Assembly (NCBI GenBank): GCA_020205615.1
Contig: CM035170.1
Coordinates: 63,229,322-63,293,321, forward strand
Reading direction: 5' to 3'
Length of the DNA stretch: 64,000 nucleotides
Origin: Panax quinquefolius
Lineage: Eukaryota > Streptophyta > Magnoliopsida > Apiales > Araliaceae
A program made the position numbers and the translations under genes. Positions within the stretch are counted from its first letter, which is position 1; the number at the start of each line of letters is the position of its first letter. Of the stretch, positions 11,078 to 23,455 are shown piece by piece. The notes under the pieces were generated by a model. The model had not been told where the DNA came from. It made no database searches and saw only the letters and a list, made by a program, of their open reading frames with translations.

Positions 11078-12264
11078 GAAAATGTTAGCACGCCGAAGCA
11101 GACTTGACCTCCTACCTGATGGATTTACCTGCTACTACTTCACCCACCAAAAATCAGCCATCTCCCCCAACAACCAAGAGTGGGGCCCACTCAATTCTAG
11201 AATTTTCCACCAAAACCTAATTTCCGAATCAGTTACCTCTTAAAATTAATAACAAATTATACGCTCATTTTTAACGGTTCAAAATTTGTGGACATATACT
11301 CAACTTATATATGTATAACATATCCAAAAATTATAACGATCCAACGGTTGGATTAAATATTATAACTCACACAATAAAGCTGTAAGAACACCGATTCGAT
11401 CTTTTAATACCTCCAATTCGACAAAATACTGATAAAATTCCTCAACATTAATTCCTTCATTTATAACCACATAAATAAATCCATCATTTATATTCACATC
11501 AAATAAATATTTCCTTATCATATAAATCAATAATTAATTATTCACAAATAATATTACAGAATCACAATTATGACAACCAGGCCGTTCCCAGGAAAGAGGG
11601 GGCTTTCCAATATGAATTTCTCCTTACTGGCGCGCAATTAGGTGACCAAACCTCTCCTTAACAGAACTTTCTAGACATTTCCAATAATGCTATCTAATAT
11701 TATTCAAATAATATGAATTATTGATCTTATAATGAGAAATATTGTGCAGTGATAATTATTGAAACAACAATAATATAAAATATCAACGCAGCAATTATTG
11801 AATCAATAAAATAAAATACAGTAATTACTGTAACAATTATTGAGTAGTGCCTTCTTATGTAAGGATCAATAATTCAAAAAATACTATGTAAAACCGTGTG
11901 CTACTGTGCAAACACGCGTATTACTGTATTTTAACCAGCGGGTATTCCAATAGTGTTAACGATAACAATTACGCCATTATTTATAAAAACTCAAACTTGT
12001 CGTTTTTTCTTCATCAAGCGCTTATTACGTTATGGGGCACACAAATGGTTTATACTGGTTGCATTTAATATTCTCCGACAAAGCTAAAGAATATTCCACG
12101 ACCAAACGAATATTCCCCGACAACAATAAGTATTTTATAGCCACTTGCTTATTTTAAAAAAAATCATATATCACCCTTAACTTTAACCTTTTATCAATTT
12201 AACTATTTACTAAATAGAAAAATTGAATACTTTTATTTCATAAAATTCGGGGTCTTACACCTAA

Positions 12265-12276
12265 GCTCTGATACCA
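12265..12276 (-). promoter_or_regulatory. Primer-binding site, initiator tRNA-Met type
   Basis: The minus strand reads TGGTATCAGAGC, the complement of the 3' end of plant initiator tRNA-Met, two bases from the LTR end at 12279. It primes minus-strand cDNA. It was once joined to the gag leader ending at 8763 and is now separated from it by the solo LTR X1. Confidence 0.85.
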
Positions 12277-12517
12277 ACTGTGACGACCCCAAAATAGGTC
12301 CAATCCATCCAACCCATTCTGAGTCGCCAAATACATGGTACAGAAAATAACTACAACTTTATTACAACAATTATCGTACAAAATACAACAACACATATGT
12401 TGTGAGTTTGGATACAAATATATACCAACTGTGACTTATGTCCCAATCGTGGATAACACATCACAATGACACCTTAGATAAAGGTATAGTCAAAAACTGT
12501 TTTAGAAATTAGAATTT

Positions 12518-12796
12518 TTGGGAAGTGCTCAAGGAAACCTTCGTACATGGGAGGCCATGCTTCTAGGTTATGATAGATATCATATGGCCACAAAATTATC
12601 CTTGGTTAACCCAATAGACCCCAAAGAAAAACGAGAAGATTACTATCATATTCTTCCCAATGGTGAGTCTTCTCTTGACTTATCATTATCTCCACTGTCT
12701 CAAATTGAGAATTATACTTCAAACAAACACCAAGATTATATAGGTAGTGCTCGTAAATATACTCAGCAAGTGGATGAGCACAACCCTGTCTTATGA
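12518..12796 (+). other. Conserved 92-codon ORF antisense to LTR Y1 (copy 1)
   Basis: An ATG-to-stop frame of 92 codons begins MGSAQGNLRTWEAM and includes NPIDPKEKREDYYHILP. The same 92-codon frame is open at 17438-17716 (LTR X2) and 21058-21336 (LTR Y2); the X1 and Z copies carry a TGA at one shared codon (AAACGAGAA to AAATGAGAA). The segment is absent from the A, B and D LTR types, so it was gained. I do not recognise a family. It may be a captured fragment of a host exon or chance conservation of young copies. Confidence 0.4.
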
Positions 12797-14904
12797 TGAA
12801 ACGAGGTTGTATGTCATTAGACATCTTGTATGATAGTGGCAAAACACCCTTCCAACGTTGGGTTAAGCCTCTCCATATATGATTCACCAAATATAACTAC
12901 TTAAAAGATGTATACAACACACTTGTCTATATACTGTTTAGGGAGAACTCCACAGCTAGAGACCACCGTTCTATTCCTTTGTTACCCCTGCTCGACCCAG
13001 CTACACTTTTATTACCTGAAAGGAATTGTGAAGCAAAAGGGTGAGCACAACTAGCTTAATAAAGAATATCATGACTAAAGATAATTAAATTACCAATAGC
13101 CTTCATCAATAACAAATCAGAGATTTAGAACATATGGTAGATGATAAAAATTTCAACCATAGTTGCAGCAGAACGAACAATCCATTAGAAGAGTCAAATA
13201 TATAATAAAGTCTATTATCTTCTCCATGTTAAAAGTCCACCAACAATGTTTTATCCCTGTAACATCAATCAACAGTTCCTTTCCGCAATTATATGAATAT
13301 CTCATGATCATAATTGTGATTCTAAATTCCTCTTCGTATTCTGGGATTTAATATAATTTTCATCACATGTCTTTACTTGAAACATCAAAGATCATGGTTA
13401 TACCAAATCACAGTTCCTGTTCATAATTATACTAATAAATTCATCTTTGCACTACGGGCCAAAGATATTCATCCACAGTTCATCTTCGCACCACTGGCCA
13501 AAGATATTCATCAACAATTCATCTTTGCACTACAGGCCAAAGATATTAATATCTCAAAGAAATATATAATCATTTCAGAATTTATATAAACAATAATTAT
13601 AACCATGTTGATCAATTCACCTTTGCACTTAAGCTAAAGATATTCAATTATAAATTCAATGGTCGTGATCATACCAGTCATAATTCAACTTTTCACTACT
13701 GGCCAAAGAGAACCCTAGTCATGATCATACTAATAATCTACTCATCTTTACACTCCAGTGAAAGAGAATTTCAACATCAGGGTTATAAAAATATTATATA
13801 TGATAATAAAATCAATATATAGTATTAATATCTAGAGTAATATTCATAAATCAACTATAATTTGGTTAGAAAAACAAACCAATTTTGTAGTGAATAATAC
13901 CCGTGAATAGTAACTCGTAAATAGTAACTCGTGAATAGTAACTCATGAATAGCAACTCATGAATAGTAACCCTGACACAAAAAGGTAAAAATTCCACAAT
14001 AAAATCCATACCTATATTTCGGTATAATGATATTGAAAGAATAACATTTCTTAAACTTATAAACAATTTATTTTAACTGTTTACACTTTACTAAATAATG
14101 TATTTAATCATCATAAAATGCCAAACTTATAAGGTTTCATCACCAATAACCAAAACTCTCATCAAAAATCTGCATATACCACATATATGGTTCTCAAGCC
14201 ATAAAATCATATTTTCCAATTTTTTTCCTTCACATAACATATTTAACTGATTTATTCATAACTAGTCCATTTTCATGAAAAATACCAAATCAGTTCCAAA
14301 ATTATTTCTTTTCTGGGATTTAGAAGAATATAGTCCCATATTGAAATATATATTTTCTTAGAATTTTTAAAATTCATTTACTATTTTTCATATGGCTAAA
14401 AACTTGAATATTCAGACATTTATCATAAATTGTACTTTTATCCAAAAATTCCGAAATTCACAGAGTACACTGATATTATATAGATGTACTCCCAATAAAA
14501 ATTTCATCAATTTTGGAGTTAACCATAAGGAGTTATAAGGCGTTACTTTTAAAATAGTCTTTTCTCATAAAATTCATAACTCTTAATCTATACATCCAAA
14601 AATCACCATTTTTGGACACAATCAATAAAACTCATCAACATATCATTTCAAATTATTCCAGAATTTTTTGAAGGTCAGAAGAAGTACGAACTGAAAAACA
14701 TAATAACCCTTAAAATCCCTTACTATCCCTTACCTCAAAAGAGCAGCACTTCTGACTGGATATCGGATATGACCCTGAAGGAAACTTGCACTGATGAAAT
14801 TAACTCACCAAGTATCTAAATACTCACAAAATACACTCAATAATCTAGAGAGAGAAAGAGAGAAAACTTATTTCTGGTGTGATTTTCAATTCTAACTTAG
14901 CCCT

Positions 14905-14914
14905 CTATTTATAG
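14905..14914 (-). promoter_or_regulatory. TATA box of LTR Y1
   Basis: CTATAAATAG on the minus strand within the conserved LTR promoter block. Confidence 0.6.
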
Positions 14915-16125
14915 AAAAATTTTAGAAGACTTGACCTGCAACCTGATGGCTTTACCTGCTACTATTCCCACCCATCACATTTGAAATAAAATTCAGCCCA
15001 TTTCTTCACCAACCACAAGTGGGGCCCACTCAATTCTAGAATTTTCCACCAAAATGCTAAATTCGGATACTTCAATAATTTCTGAACCATTCACCTCTTA
15101 AAATTCATAACAAATCATACGTTCATTTTTAACGGTTCAAAATTTGTAGACATATACTCAACTTATATATGTATAACATATCCAAAAATTACAACGATCC
15201 AACGGTTGATTAAAAATTATAACTAACTTAATATATCTCAAAAACACTAGTTTAATTTTTAATACCTTCATTCAAACAAAAATCTCGATAAAATACCTCA
15301 ACATTAATTCCTTCATTTATAACCACATAAATAAATCCATCATTTATATCCACATCAAATAAATATTTCCTTATCATATAAATCAATAATTAATTATTCA
15401 CAAATAATATTACGTAATCACAATTATGACAACCAAAGTAGTTTCCGAGAATGAGGGTCTTTCCAATAAGAATTTCTCCTTCTTAGTGGCAAGAATTAGG
15501 TGACCAAACCTCTCCTTGATGTAATTTTCTAGACATTGCCAATAATGCTATCTAATAAATTATTCAAATAATATGAATTATTGATCGATAATGAGAAATA
15601 TGTGCGTTGATAATTATTGAAACAACAATAATATAAAATATCAACGCAACAACTATTGAATCAATAAAATAAAATAATGAACAGTAATTACTGTAACAAT
15701 TATTGAGTAGTGCCTTCTTACGTAAGAATCAATAATTCAAAAATACTGTGTAATACCGTATGCTACTGTGCAACAAGGCGTATTACTTTATTTTACCAAC
15801 CGGGTATTCCAACATCATAATTGAGTAACTATTACGCCAAGTTATTTATAAAAACTTAATTTTGTCGTTTTCTTCATCCGACGGTTATTTCATTATGGGG
15901 CCCAAAATGGTCTGCTGCCGTCGCATTAATATTCCCTACGTAAAGAATATTCCACGACCAAACGAATATTCCAAACAACAATGAATATTTTATAACCACT
16001 GTGTATATTTTGAAAAAAATTCATATATCACCCTTAACTTTAACTTTTATCAATTTAACCATTTACTGAATAGTAATTATAAGAAAATTTGAATACTTTT
16101 ATTTCATAAAATTCGGGGTCTTACA

Positions 16126-17200
16126 ATCTCCCCTCCTTATGAAATTTTGTCCCCGAAATTTACGTACCTGGTATTTTGAAAAGTTGAGAATACCTTGCTT
16201 CCATTTCAGATTCTATCTCCTCGGTCATCATGATTTCTCCATCTCCCGTGATAACTTCATTTGGGTTCCTCATTTGTTGGGAAGTCATGACAACCGCCAT
16301 CCCTCGAACTACCCGGCTTTGACTTGTCTAGGGCAGCATTTGGCGTCATCACTACCGTTGGAATATATTTTCCTATAGGACATATTCCTCCCTCAACTGT
16401 CTCGTCGTACTCCTGTTTCGTGATCTGAATCATCAATCTTCGATCCATATCGAATTCAGGTTGACCGCTATGTACAGGGTAATTCAAAACTCGATGTTGG
16501 GTTCTCCCAATTGCTTTCCAAAAAGAGAAATTCATGTCATCTATTTTAGCCTTCTTAGATCGAACATCTCTTTCCACAATATCCACGTGTCGTGTGGCTT
16601 TTACCCATGCATCACTCATTCTTACTCGTTCAGCTTTTTTTCTTCTTTCATTGATTCCATCTTTATCATCTTATACTCGCCAAAGAATGCTTTCATTCAA
16701 GCATCACATATCGGGTAACACAAGATTGAATTGTTGCATCCTTTTGTTCCACGCACCACCGTCGTTCTTCAAATTTACTCTTCTAACTCATGAATACGAT
16801 TTTGAAATTCAACATTTTGATCATATAATACCTCTAATAAACTCTCCTGTACCTCTTCTTCCTCTTCTTCCTCACTCTCAAATTTGTTACCTTTGTGACT
16901 ATCTCAAAAGTAACTATCAATTCTTCACTCACCACATGGATATCTCTAATCACATTATCATGGTTAGTGATTAGAGGTATCCCCACTGGTCTCATTCACT
17001 CCATTGTTAACATTCTCGCAGGCCATTCTCAAATACTGCCATAAAACAAGGGTTAATTAAACAAATTAACATATCACATAATATCCCGATATTATGACTG
17101 ACCAACAAATAAGCTTAGGTAGGACACACTAGCGAAGGATTTACTCATCTCTCCCCTCTTAGTTATATTCCCCGATCTCCGCCAGAGATCATATCCCTAA
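16126..17200 (-). mobile_element. Interior of non-autonomous element NA1
   Basis: Only 1.1 kb separates a polypurine tract (atctcccctcctt, 16126-16138) from the gag leader end at 17200. It keeps the end of pol (about 16126-16250) and the start of the gag leader but lacks protease, RT, RNase H and integrase. A short piece resembles the gag-protease linker (ITGENPNEEP-like, about 16250-16330). The middle is an ORF not found in the autonomous relatives. Such an element would need enzymes in trans. Confidence 0.8.
16257..17026 (-). pseudogene. Unrecognised coiled-coil ORF of NA1, broken copy
   Basis: This is a decayed sister of the ORF at 24995-25798. The ATG (complement of 17024-17026) is followed by a Gag-like leader (NVNNGVNET), then the frame is lost within about 20 codons. 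The C-terminal 120 codons (16257-16619) are open and include KKAKIDDMNFSFWKAI and DMDRRLMIQITKQEY. Where the sister has a TGA, this copy has CGA in KATRHVDIV, which shows that the ancestral frame was open there. The function is unknown. Confidence 0.55.
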
Positions 17201-17437
17201 TGTGACAACCCCAAAATAGGTCCATTCCATCCAACCCATTCTGAGTCGCCAAATACATGGTACAGAAAATAACTACAACTTTATTACAACAATTATCGTG
17301 CAAAATACAACAACACATGCTGTGAGTTTTGATACAAATATATACCAACTGTGACTCACATCCCAATCTTGGATAGCACGTCACAATGGAACCTTACATA
17401 AAGGTATAGTCAAAAACTGTTTTAGAAATTAAAATCT

Positions 17438-17716
17438 TTGGGAAGTGCTCAAAGAAACCTTCGTACATGGGAGGCCATGCGTCTAGGTTATGATAGATAT
17501 CATATGGCCACAGAATTATCCTTGGTTGACCCAATAGACCCCAAAGAAAAACGAGAAGATTACTATCATATTCTTCCCAATGGTGAGTCTTCTCTTGACA
17601 TATCATTATCTCCACTATCTCTAAATGAGAATTATACTTCAAACAAACACCAAGATTATATAGGTAGTGCTCGTAAATATACTCAGCAAGTGGATGTGCA
17701 CAACCCTGTCTTATGA
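17438..17716 (+). other. Conserved 92-codon ORF antisense to LTR X2 (copy 2)
   Basis: It has the same start, length and stop as the copies at 12518 and 21058 with a few substitutions (for example MRLGYDRYHMATELSLVDP). On the opposite strand a 132-codon frame (17394-17792) is also open, so only one strand, if either, can be coding. The D/E/K/P-containing composition looks more protein-like on this strand. No family recognised. Confidence 0.35.
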
Positions 17717-18345
17717 TGACACGAGGTTGTATGTCTTTAGACATCTTGTATGATAGTGGCAAAACACCCTTCCAACATTGGGTTCGCCTCACCCTATTTG
17801 ATTCACCAAATATAACTACTAAATGATGTATACAACACTTTTCTATATACCGCTAGGAGAACCTCCATAGCTAGAGACCACCGATTCTATTTCCCCATTA
17901 CCTCGCTCAAACCCGGCTACACTCTTATTACACGAAAAGGAATTGTGAAGCAAAAGGGTGAGCACAACTAGCTTCAAGAAAGAATATCATGACTAAAGAT
18001 AATTAAATTATCAATAGCCTTTATCAAGAATAAATCGTAGATTTAGAACATATGGTAGATGATAAAACTTTTCAACCATAGTTAAAGTGGAATGAGTAAT
18101 CCATTAGAAGAGTCAAATAGACCATAAAATCTATTTTCTTCTCCATGTTAAAAGTCCACCAACAATGTTTTATCCCTGTAACATCAATCAACAATTCCTG
18201 TCCACAATCACGTGTATAACTCATAATCGTAATTGTAGTTCTAAATTCTTTTTTTCATCCAGGACAAAGATAATTTTCATCACCTGAAACATCAAAGTTC
18301 ATGGTTATACCAAATCACAGTTCATGTTCATAATCATACTAATAA

Positions 18346-18835
18346 ATTCATCTTTGCACTACGGCCCAAAGATATTCATCAACAAGTCATTTTTGCACTA
18401 CAGGCCAAAGATATTCAACAACAGGTCATCTTTGCATTAGGTCATCTTTGCATTACGAGCCAAATATATTCATCAACAACTCATCTTTGCACTACAGGCC
18501 AAAGATATTCAACAACAAGTCATCTTTGCATTATGAGCCAAAGATATTCATCAATAATTCATCTTTGCACTAAGGGCCAAAGATATTCATCAATAATTCA
18601 TCTTTGCACTACAGGCTAAAGATATTCATTATCATTTCATCTTTGCATTACAGGCAAAAGATATTCAACAACAGGTCATCTTTGCACTACAGGTCACCTT
18701 TGCACTACGGGCCAAAAATATTCAATAACAGGTCATCTTTGCACTACGGGCCAAAGATATTCATCAATAATTCATCTTTGCACTATAGGCCAAAGATATT
18801 CAACAACAGGTCATCTTTGCACTACTGGCCAAAGA
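18346..18835 (-). repeat. 39-bp minisatellite in LTR X2, about 13 units
   Basis: Same unit as in X1, with two partial units near 18435 and 18690 that mark local unequal exchange or replication slippage. The hairpin stem ATCTTTG/CAAAGAT is kept in most units. Confidence 0.92.
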
Positions 18836-19030
18836 GAACCCGTAGTCATGATCATTCCAATAATCTACCCATCTTTACACTCAAGTCAAAGAGAAATTTC
18901 TTAACCGGGATTATAAAAATGTTATATATGATAATAAAAACAATATCATCAAAACATTGATTTAATTTCAAGAGTAAGATTCATAAATCAATGATAATTT
19001 CGTTAGAAAAAGAAACCAATTTTTTTTCTT

Positions 19031-19290
19031 GAATAGTACCCGTGAATAGTAACTCGTGAATAGTAACTCGTGAATAGTAACTCATGAATAGTAACTCATG
19101 AATAGTAACTCGTGAATAGTAACTCGTGAATAGTAACTCATGAATAGTAACTCATGAATAGTAACTCGTGAATAGTACTTCATATTCGTACATAGTACCG
19201 TATACGTAAATAATGTCATATACGTAAATAATTCTATATACATGAATAGTGTCGTATACGTGAATAGTTTCGTATACGTGAATAGTAACC
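19031..19290 (-). repeat. 14-bp gaatagtaactc array in LTR X2, longest in the window
   Basis: About eleven copies of gtgaatagtaactc with c[g/a]tg variants pass into gtatacgtgaatagt units. It is longer than in X1, so the array changes length between copies. The 95-codon open frame on the minus strand here is a by-product. Confidence 0.9.
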
Positions 19291-19594
19291 CGGACTCAAA
19301 AAGGTAGAACTTCCACAATAAAATCCATATCAATATTTCGGTATAATGATATTGAAAGAATAACATCATTACGAAAAAATATCCCTAACAATCCCTTAAA
19401 ATCCCTTATTATCCCTTACCTCAAAAGAGCAGCACTTCTGACTGGATATCGGATATGACGCTGAAGGAAACTTGCACTGATGAATAGCAACTCACCAAGT
19501 ATCTAAATACTCACAAAATACACTCAATAATCTAGAGAGAAAAAGAGAGAAAACTTATGAATTCTGGTGTGATTTTCAATTCTAACTTAGCCCT

Positions 19595-19604
19595 CTATTT
19601 ATAG
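19595..19604 (-). promoter_or_regulatory. TATA box of LTR X2
   Basis: CTATAAATAG on the minus strand within the conserved LTR promoter block. Confidence 0.6.
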
Positions 19605-20805
19605 GAAAAAGTTAGCACAATCAAGCGCAGACTTGACTTCACTACGATGGCTTTACTCGCTACTATTTCACCCACCAAAATCAGCCATCTCCCCAACAAC
19701 CAAGAGTGGGGCCCACTCAATTCTAGAATTTTCCACCAAAACCTAATTTCCTAATCATTTACCTCTTAAAATTCCTAACAAATTATACGCTCATTTTTAA
19801 CGGTTCAAAATTTGTGGACATATACTCAACTTATATATGTATAACATATCCAAAAATTATAATGATCCAACGGTCGGATTAAATATTATAACTCACACAA
19901 TAAAGCTGTAAGAACGCCGATTTGATCTTTTAATACCTCCAATTCGACAAAATACTGATAAAATACCTCAACATTAATTTCTTCATTTATAACCACATAA
20001 ATAAATCCATCATTTATATTCACATCAAATAAATATTTCCTTATCATATAAATCAATAATTAATTATTCACAAATAATATTACAGAATCACAATTATGAC
20101 ACCAAAGCCGTTCCCGAGGAAAGAAGGGCTTTCAATAAGAATTTCTCCATCTTGGTGGCGCAATTAGGTGACCAAACCTCTCCTTAATGTAACTTTCTAG
20201 ACATTGCCAATAATGCTATCTAATAATATTATTCAAATAATATGAATTATTGATCTTATAATGAGAAATATTGTGCAGTGATAATTATTGAAACAACAAT
20301 AATATAAAATATCAACGCATCAATTATTGAATCAATAAAATAAAATATTGAACAGTAATTACTGTGACAATTATTGAGTAGTGCCTTCTTATGTAAGGAT
20401 CAATAATTCAAAAAATACAGTGTAAAACCGTGCAAGTACTCTTTATGCGTAAACACGCGCGACATCGTATTTTAACCAAATGGGTATTCCAACAGTGTTA
20501 ACGATAACAATTATGCCGTTATTTATAAAAACTCAAACTTGTCGTTTTCTTCATCCGACAGTTATTCTGTTATGAGGCCCATAAATGGTCATTGCATATC
20601 GTCATTTAATATTCTCCCACAATGCTAAAGAATATTCCACGACCAAACGAATATTCCCCGACAACAATAAGTATTTTATAGCCACTTGCTTATTTTGAAA
20701 AAATTCATATATCACCCTTAACTTTAACCTTTTATCAATTTAACTATTTACTAAATAGAAAAATTGAATACTTTTATTTCATAAAATTCGGGGTCTTACA
20801 CCTAA

Positions 20806-20817
20806 GCTCTGATACCA
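20806..20817 (-). promoter_or_regulatory. Primer-binding site, initiator tRNA-Met type
   Basis: TGGTATCAGAGC on the minus strand, two bases from LTR Y2. It belongs to the NA1 interior and is cut off from it by solo LTR X2. Confidence 0.85.
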
Positions 20818-21057
20818 ACTGTGACGACCCCAAAATAGGTCCATTCCATCCAACCCATTCTGAGTCGCCAAATACATTGTACAAAAAATAACTACAACTT
20901 TATTACAACAATTGTCGTACAAAATACAACAACACATATGCTGTGAGTTTGGATACAAATATATACCAATTGTGACTCATGTCCCAACCGTGGATAGCAC
21001 GTCACAATGACACCTATATAAAGGTATAGTCAAAAACTGTTTTAGAAATTAGAATTT

Positions 21058-21336
21058 TTGGGAAGTGCTCAAGAAAACCTTCGTACATGGGAGGCCATGT
21101 TTCTAGGTTATGATAGATATCATATGGCCACAGAATTATCCTTGGTTAACCCAATAGACCCCAAAGAAAAACGAGAAGATTACTATCATATTCTTCCCAA
21201 TGGTGAGTCTTTTCTTGACTTATCATTATCTCCACTGTCTCAAATTGAGAATTATACTTCAAACAAACACCAAGATTATATAGGTAGTGCTCGTAAATAT
21301 ACTCAGCAAGTGGAAGAGCACAACCCTGTCTTATGA
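21058..21336 (+). other. Conserved 92-codon ORF antisense to LTR Y2 (copy 3)
   Basis: Third open copy of the MGSAQ... frame. A second frame directly downstream (21333-21590) begins MMTRGCMSLDILYDSGK and overlaps its stop region, so a longer original coding segment with one frameshift is possible. Function unknown. Confidence 0.35.
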
Positions 21337-23445
21337 TGACACGAGGTTGTATGTCATTAGACATCTTGTATGATAGTGGCAAAACACCCTTCCAACGCTG
21401 GGTTCGCTTTCTCCTATATGATTCACCAAATATAACTACTAAAAGATGTATACAACACACTTGTCTCATACTGTTTAGGAGAACTCCACGCCTAGAGACC
21501 ACCATTCTATTCCCTTGTTACCCCGCTTCAACCCAGCTACACTTTTATTACCTAAAAGAAATTGTGAAGCAAAAGGGTGAGCACAACTAGCTCAGTAAAG
21601 AATATCATGACTAAAGATAATTAAATTATCAATAGCCTTCATCAATAACAAATCAGAGATTTAGAACATATGGTAGATGATTAAAATTTTAACCATAGTT
21701 GCAAATGAACGAGTAATCCATTAGAAGAGTCAAATAGACAATACAGTCTATTATCTTCTCCATGTTAAAAGTCCACCAACAATGTTTTATCCCTGTAACA
21801 TCAATCAACAGTTCCTTTCCGCAATTATATGAATATCTCATGATCATAATTGTGATTCTAAATTCCTCTTCGCATCTGTGATTTAATATAATTTTCATCA
21901 CATGTCTTACCTGAAACATTAAATATCATGGTTATACCAAATCACAGTTCCTGTTCATAATTATACTAATAAATTCATCTTTGCACTACGGGCCAAAGAT
22001 ATTCATCCACAGTTCATCTTCGCACCACTGGCCAAAGATATTCATCAACAATTCATCTTTGCACTACAGGCCAAAGATATTAATATCTCAAAGAAATATA
22101 TAATCATTTTAGAATTTATATAAACATTAATTATAACCATGTTGATCAATTCACCTTTGCACTTAAGCTAAAGATATTCAATTATAATTCAATGGTCATG
22201 ATCATACCAGTCATAATTCAACTTTTCACTACTGGCCAAAGAAAACCCTAGTTATGATCATACCAATAATCTACTCATCTTTACACTCCAGTGAAAGAGA
22301 ATTTCAACATCAGGGTTATAAAAATATTATATATGATAATAAAATCAATATAATCAATATATAGTTTTAATCTCCAGAGTAATATTCATAAATCAACTAT
22401 AATTTGGTTAGATAAAGAAACCAATTTTGTAGTGAATAGTACCCGTGAATAGTAACTCGTGAATAGTAACTCGTGAATAGTAACTCATGAATAGCAACTC
22501 ATGAATAGTAACCCTGACACAAAAAGGTAGAAATTCCACAATAAAATCCATACCAATATTTCGGTATAATGATATTGAAAGAATAACATTTCTTAAACTT
22601 ATAAACAATTTATTTTAACTGTTTACACTTTACTAAATAATGCATTTAATCATCATAAAATGCCAAACTTCTAAGGTTTCATCACCAATAACCAAAACTC
22701 TCATAAAAAATCTGCATATACCACATATATGATTCTCAAGCCATAAAATCATATTTTCCAATTTTCTTCCTTCACATAACATATTTAATTGATTTATTCA
22801 TAACTAGTCCATTTTCATAAAAAATACCAAATCAGTTCCAAAAATATTTCTTTTCTGGGATTTAGCAGAATATAGTCCCATATTGAACATATATTTTTCT
22901 TAGAATTTTTAAAATTCATTTACTATTTTTCATATGGCTAAAACCGCATTTAATATTTAGACATTTATCATAAATTGTACTTTTATCCAAAAATTTCAAA
23001 ATTCACAGAGTACATCGATATTATATAGATGTGCTCCCAATAAAAATTTCATCAATTTTGGAGTTAACCATAAGGAGTTATAAGGCGTTACTTTTAAAAT
23101 AGTCTTTTCTCATAAAATTCATAACTCTTAATCTATACATTCAAAAATCAACATTTTTGGACACAATCAATAAAACTCATCAACATATCATTTCAAATTT
23201 TTCCAGAATTTTTCAAGGTCAAGAAGTACGAACCTAAAAACATAATAACCCTTAAAATCCTTACTATCCCTTACCTCAAAAAGAGCAAAGACTTCGATTG
23301 GATATCGGATATTTATCAAGGAAACTTGCACTGATGAATATCAACTCACCAAGTATCTAAATACTCCCAAAATACACTCAATAATCTAGAGATAGAAAGA
23401 GAGAAAACTTGTTTCTGGTGTGATTTTCAATTCTAACTTAGCCAT

Positions 23446-23455
23446 CTATTTATAG
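23446..23455 (-). promoter_or_regulatory. TATA box of LTR Y2
   Basis: CTATAAATAG on the minus strand; the flanking block has one change (gccatct for gccctct). Confidence 0.55.

Larger units (their letters stand above)
8764..12259 (-). repeat. Solo LTR X1 (3.5 kb) with CCTAA target duplication
   Basis: It runs TGTGACAATCC to GGGGTCTTACA on the + strand. The 5 bases before it (8759-8763) and after it (12260-12264) are both CCTAA, a perfect 5-bp target-site duplication, and no interior is attached. It is therefore a solo LTR inserted between the gag leader and the primer-binding site of its host element. Compared with the A-type LTR it has an extra segment (about 8990-9370) and a much longer 39-bp array. 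Confidence 0.9.
12279..16125 (-). repeat. LTR Y1 (3.85 kb, long LTR type)
   Basis: It runs TGTGACGACCCC to GGGGTCTTACA on the + strand and is followed by a polypurine tract at 16126. It holds the antisense ORF segment (12518-12796), a short 39-bp array (about 13440-13700), a gaatagt array (13898-13975) and, unlike X1, an extra AT-rich stretch of about 650 bp (14048-14700) before the donor-like ttacct. The adjoining primer site makes it the 5' LTR for A-like sequence on its left, and the polypurine tract makes it the 3' LTR for the short interior on its right. Such a shared LTR is typical of tandem elements. Confidence 0.87.
17201..20800 (-). repeat. Solo LTR X2 (3.6 kb) with CCTAA target duplication
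   Basis: It runs TGTGACAACCCC to GGGGTCTTACA. CCTAA lies at 17196-17200 and again at 20801-20805. It sits at exactly the same point relative to the primer site as X1 and has the same duplication, so X1 and X2 most likely descend from one insertion that was later duplicated with its surroundings. It carries the antisense ORF (17438-17716). Confidence 0.9.

Noticed and set aside
8764..12259. X1 as the true 5' LTR of element A
   Set aside because: It lacks an adjacent primer site, carries CCTAA on both sides, and is of a different LTR type from A's 3' LTR; the primer site lies beyond it at 12265-12276.
16534..16974. 146-codon plus-strand frame rich in S, H, L and F
   Set aside because: It is the complement of the coiled-coil ORF region; E/K-rich helices on one strand read as S/F/L on the other.
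19082..19369. 95-codon minus-strand frame with VTIHELLFMSYYSR repeats, and relatives at 13866, 22408, 27379 and 38976
   Set aside because: A by-product of the 14-bp gaatagt array in the LTR; length follows array length and the phase is not kept.
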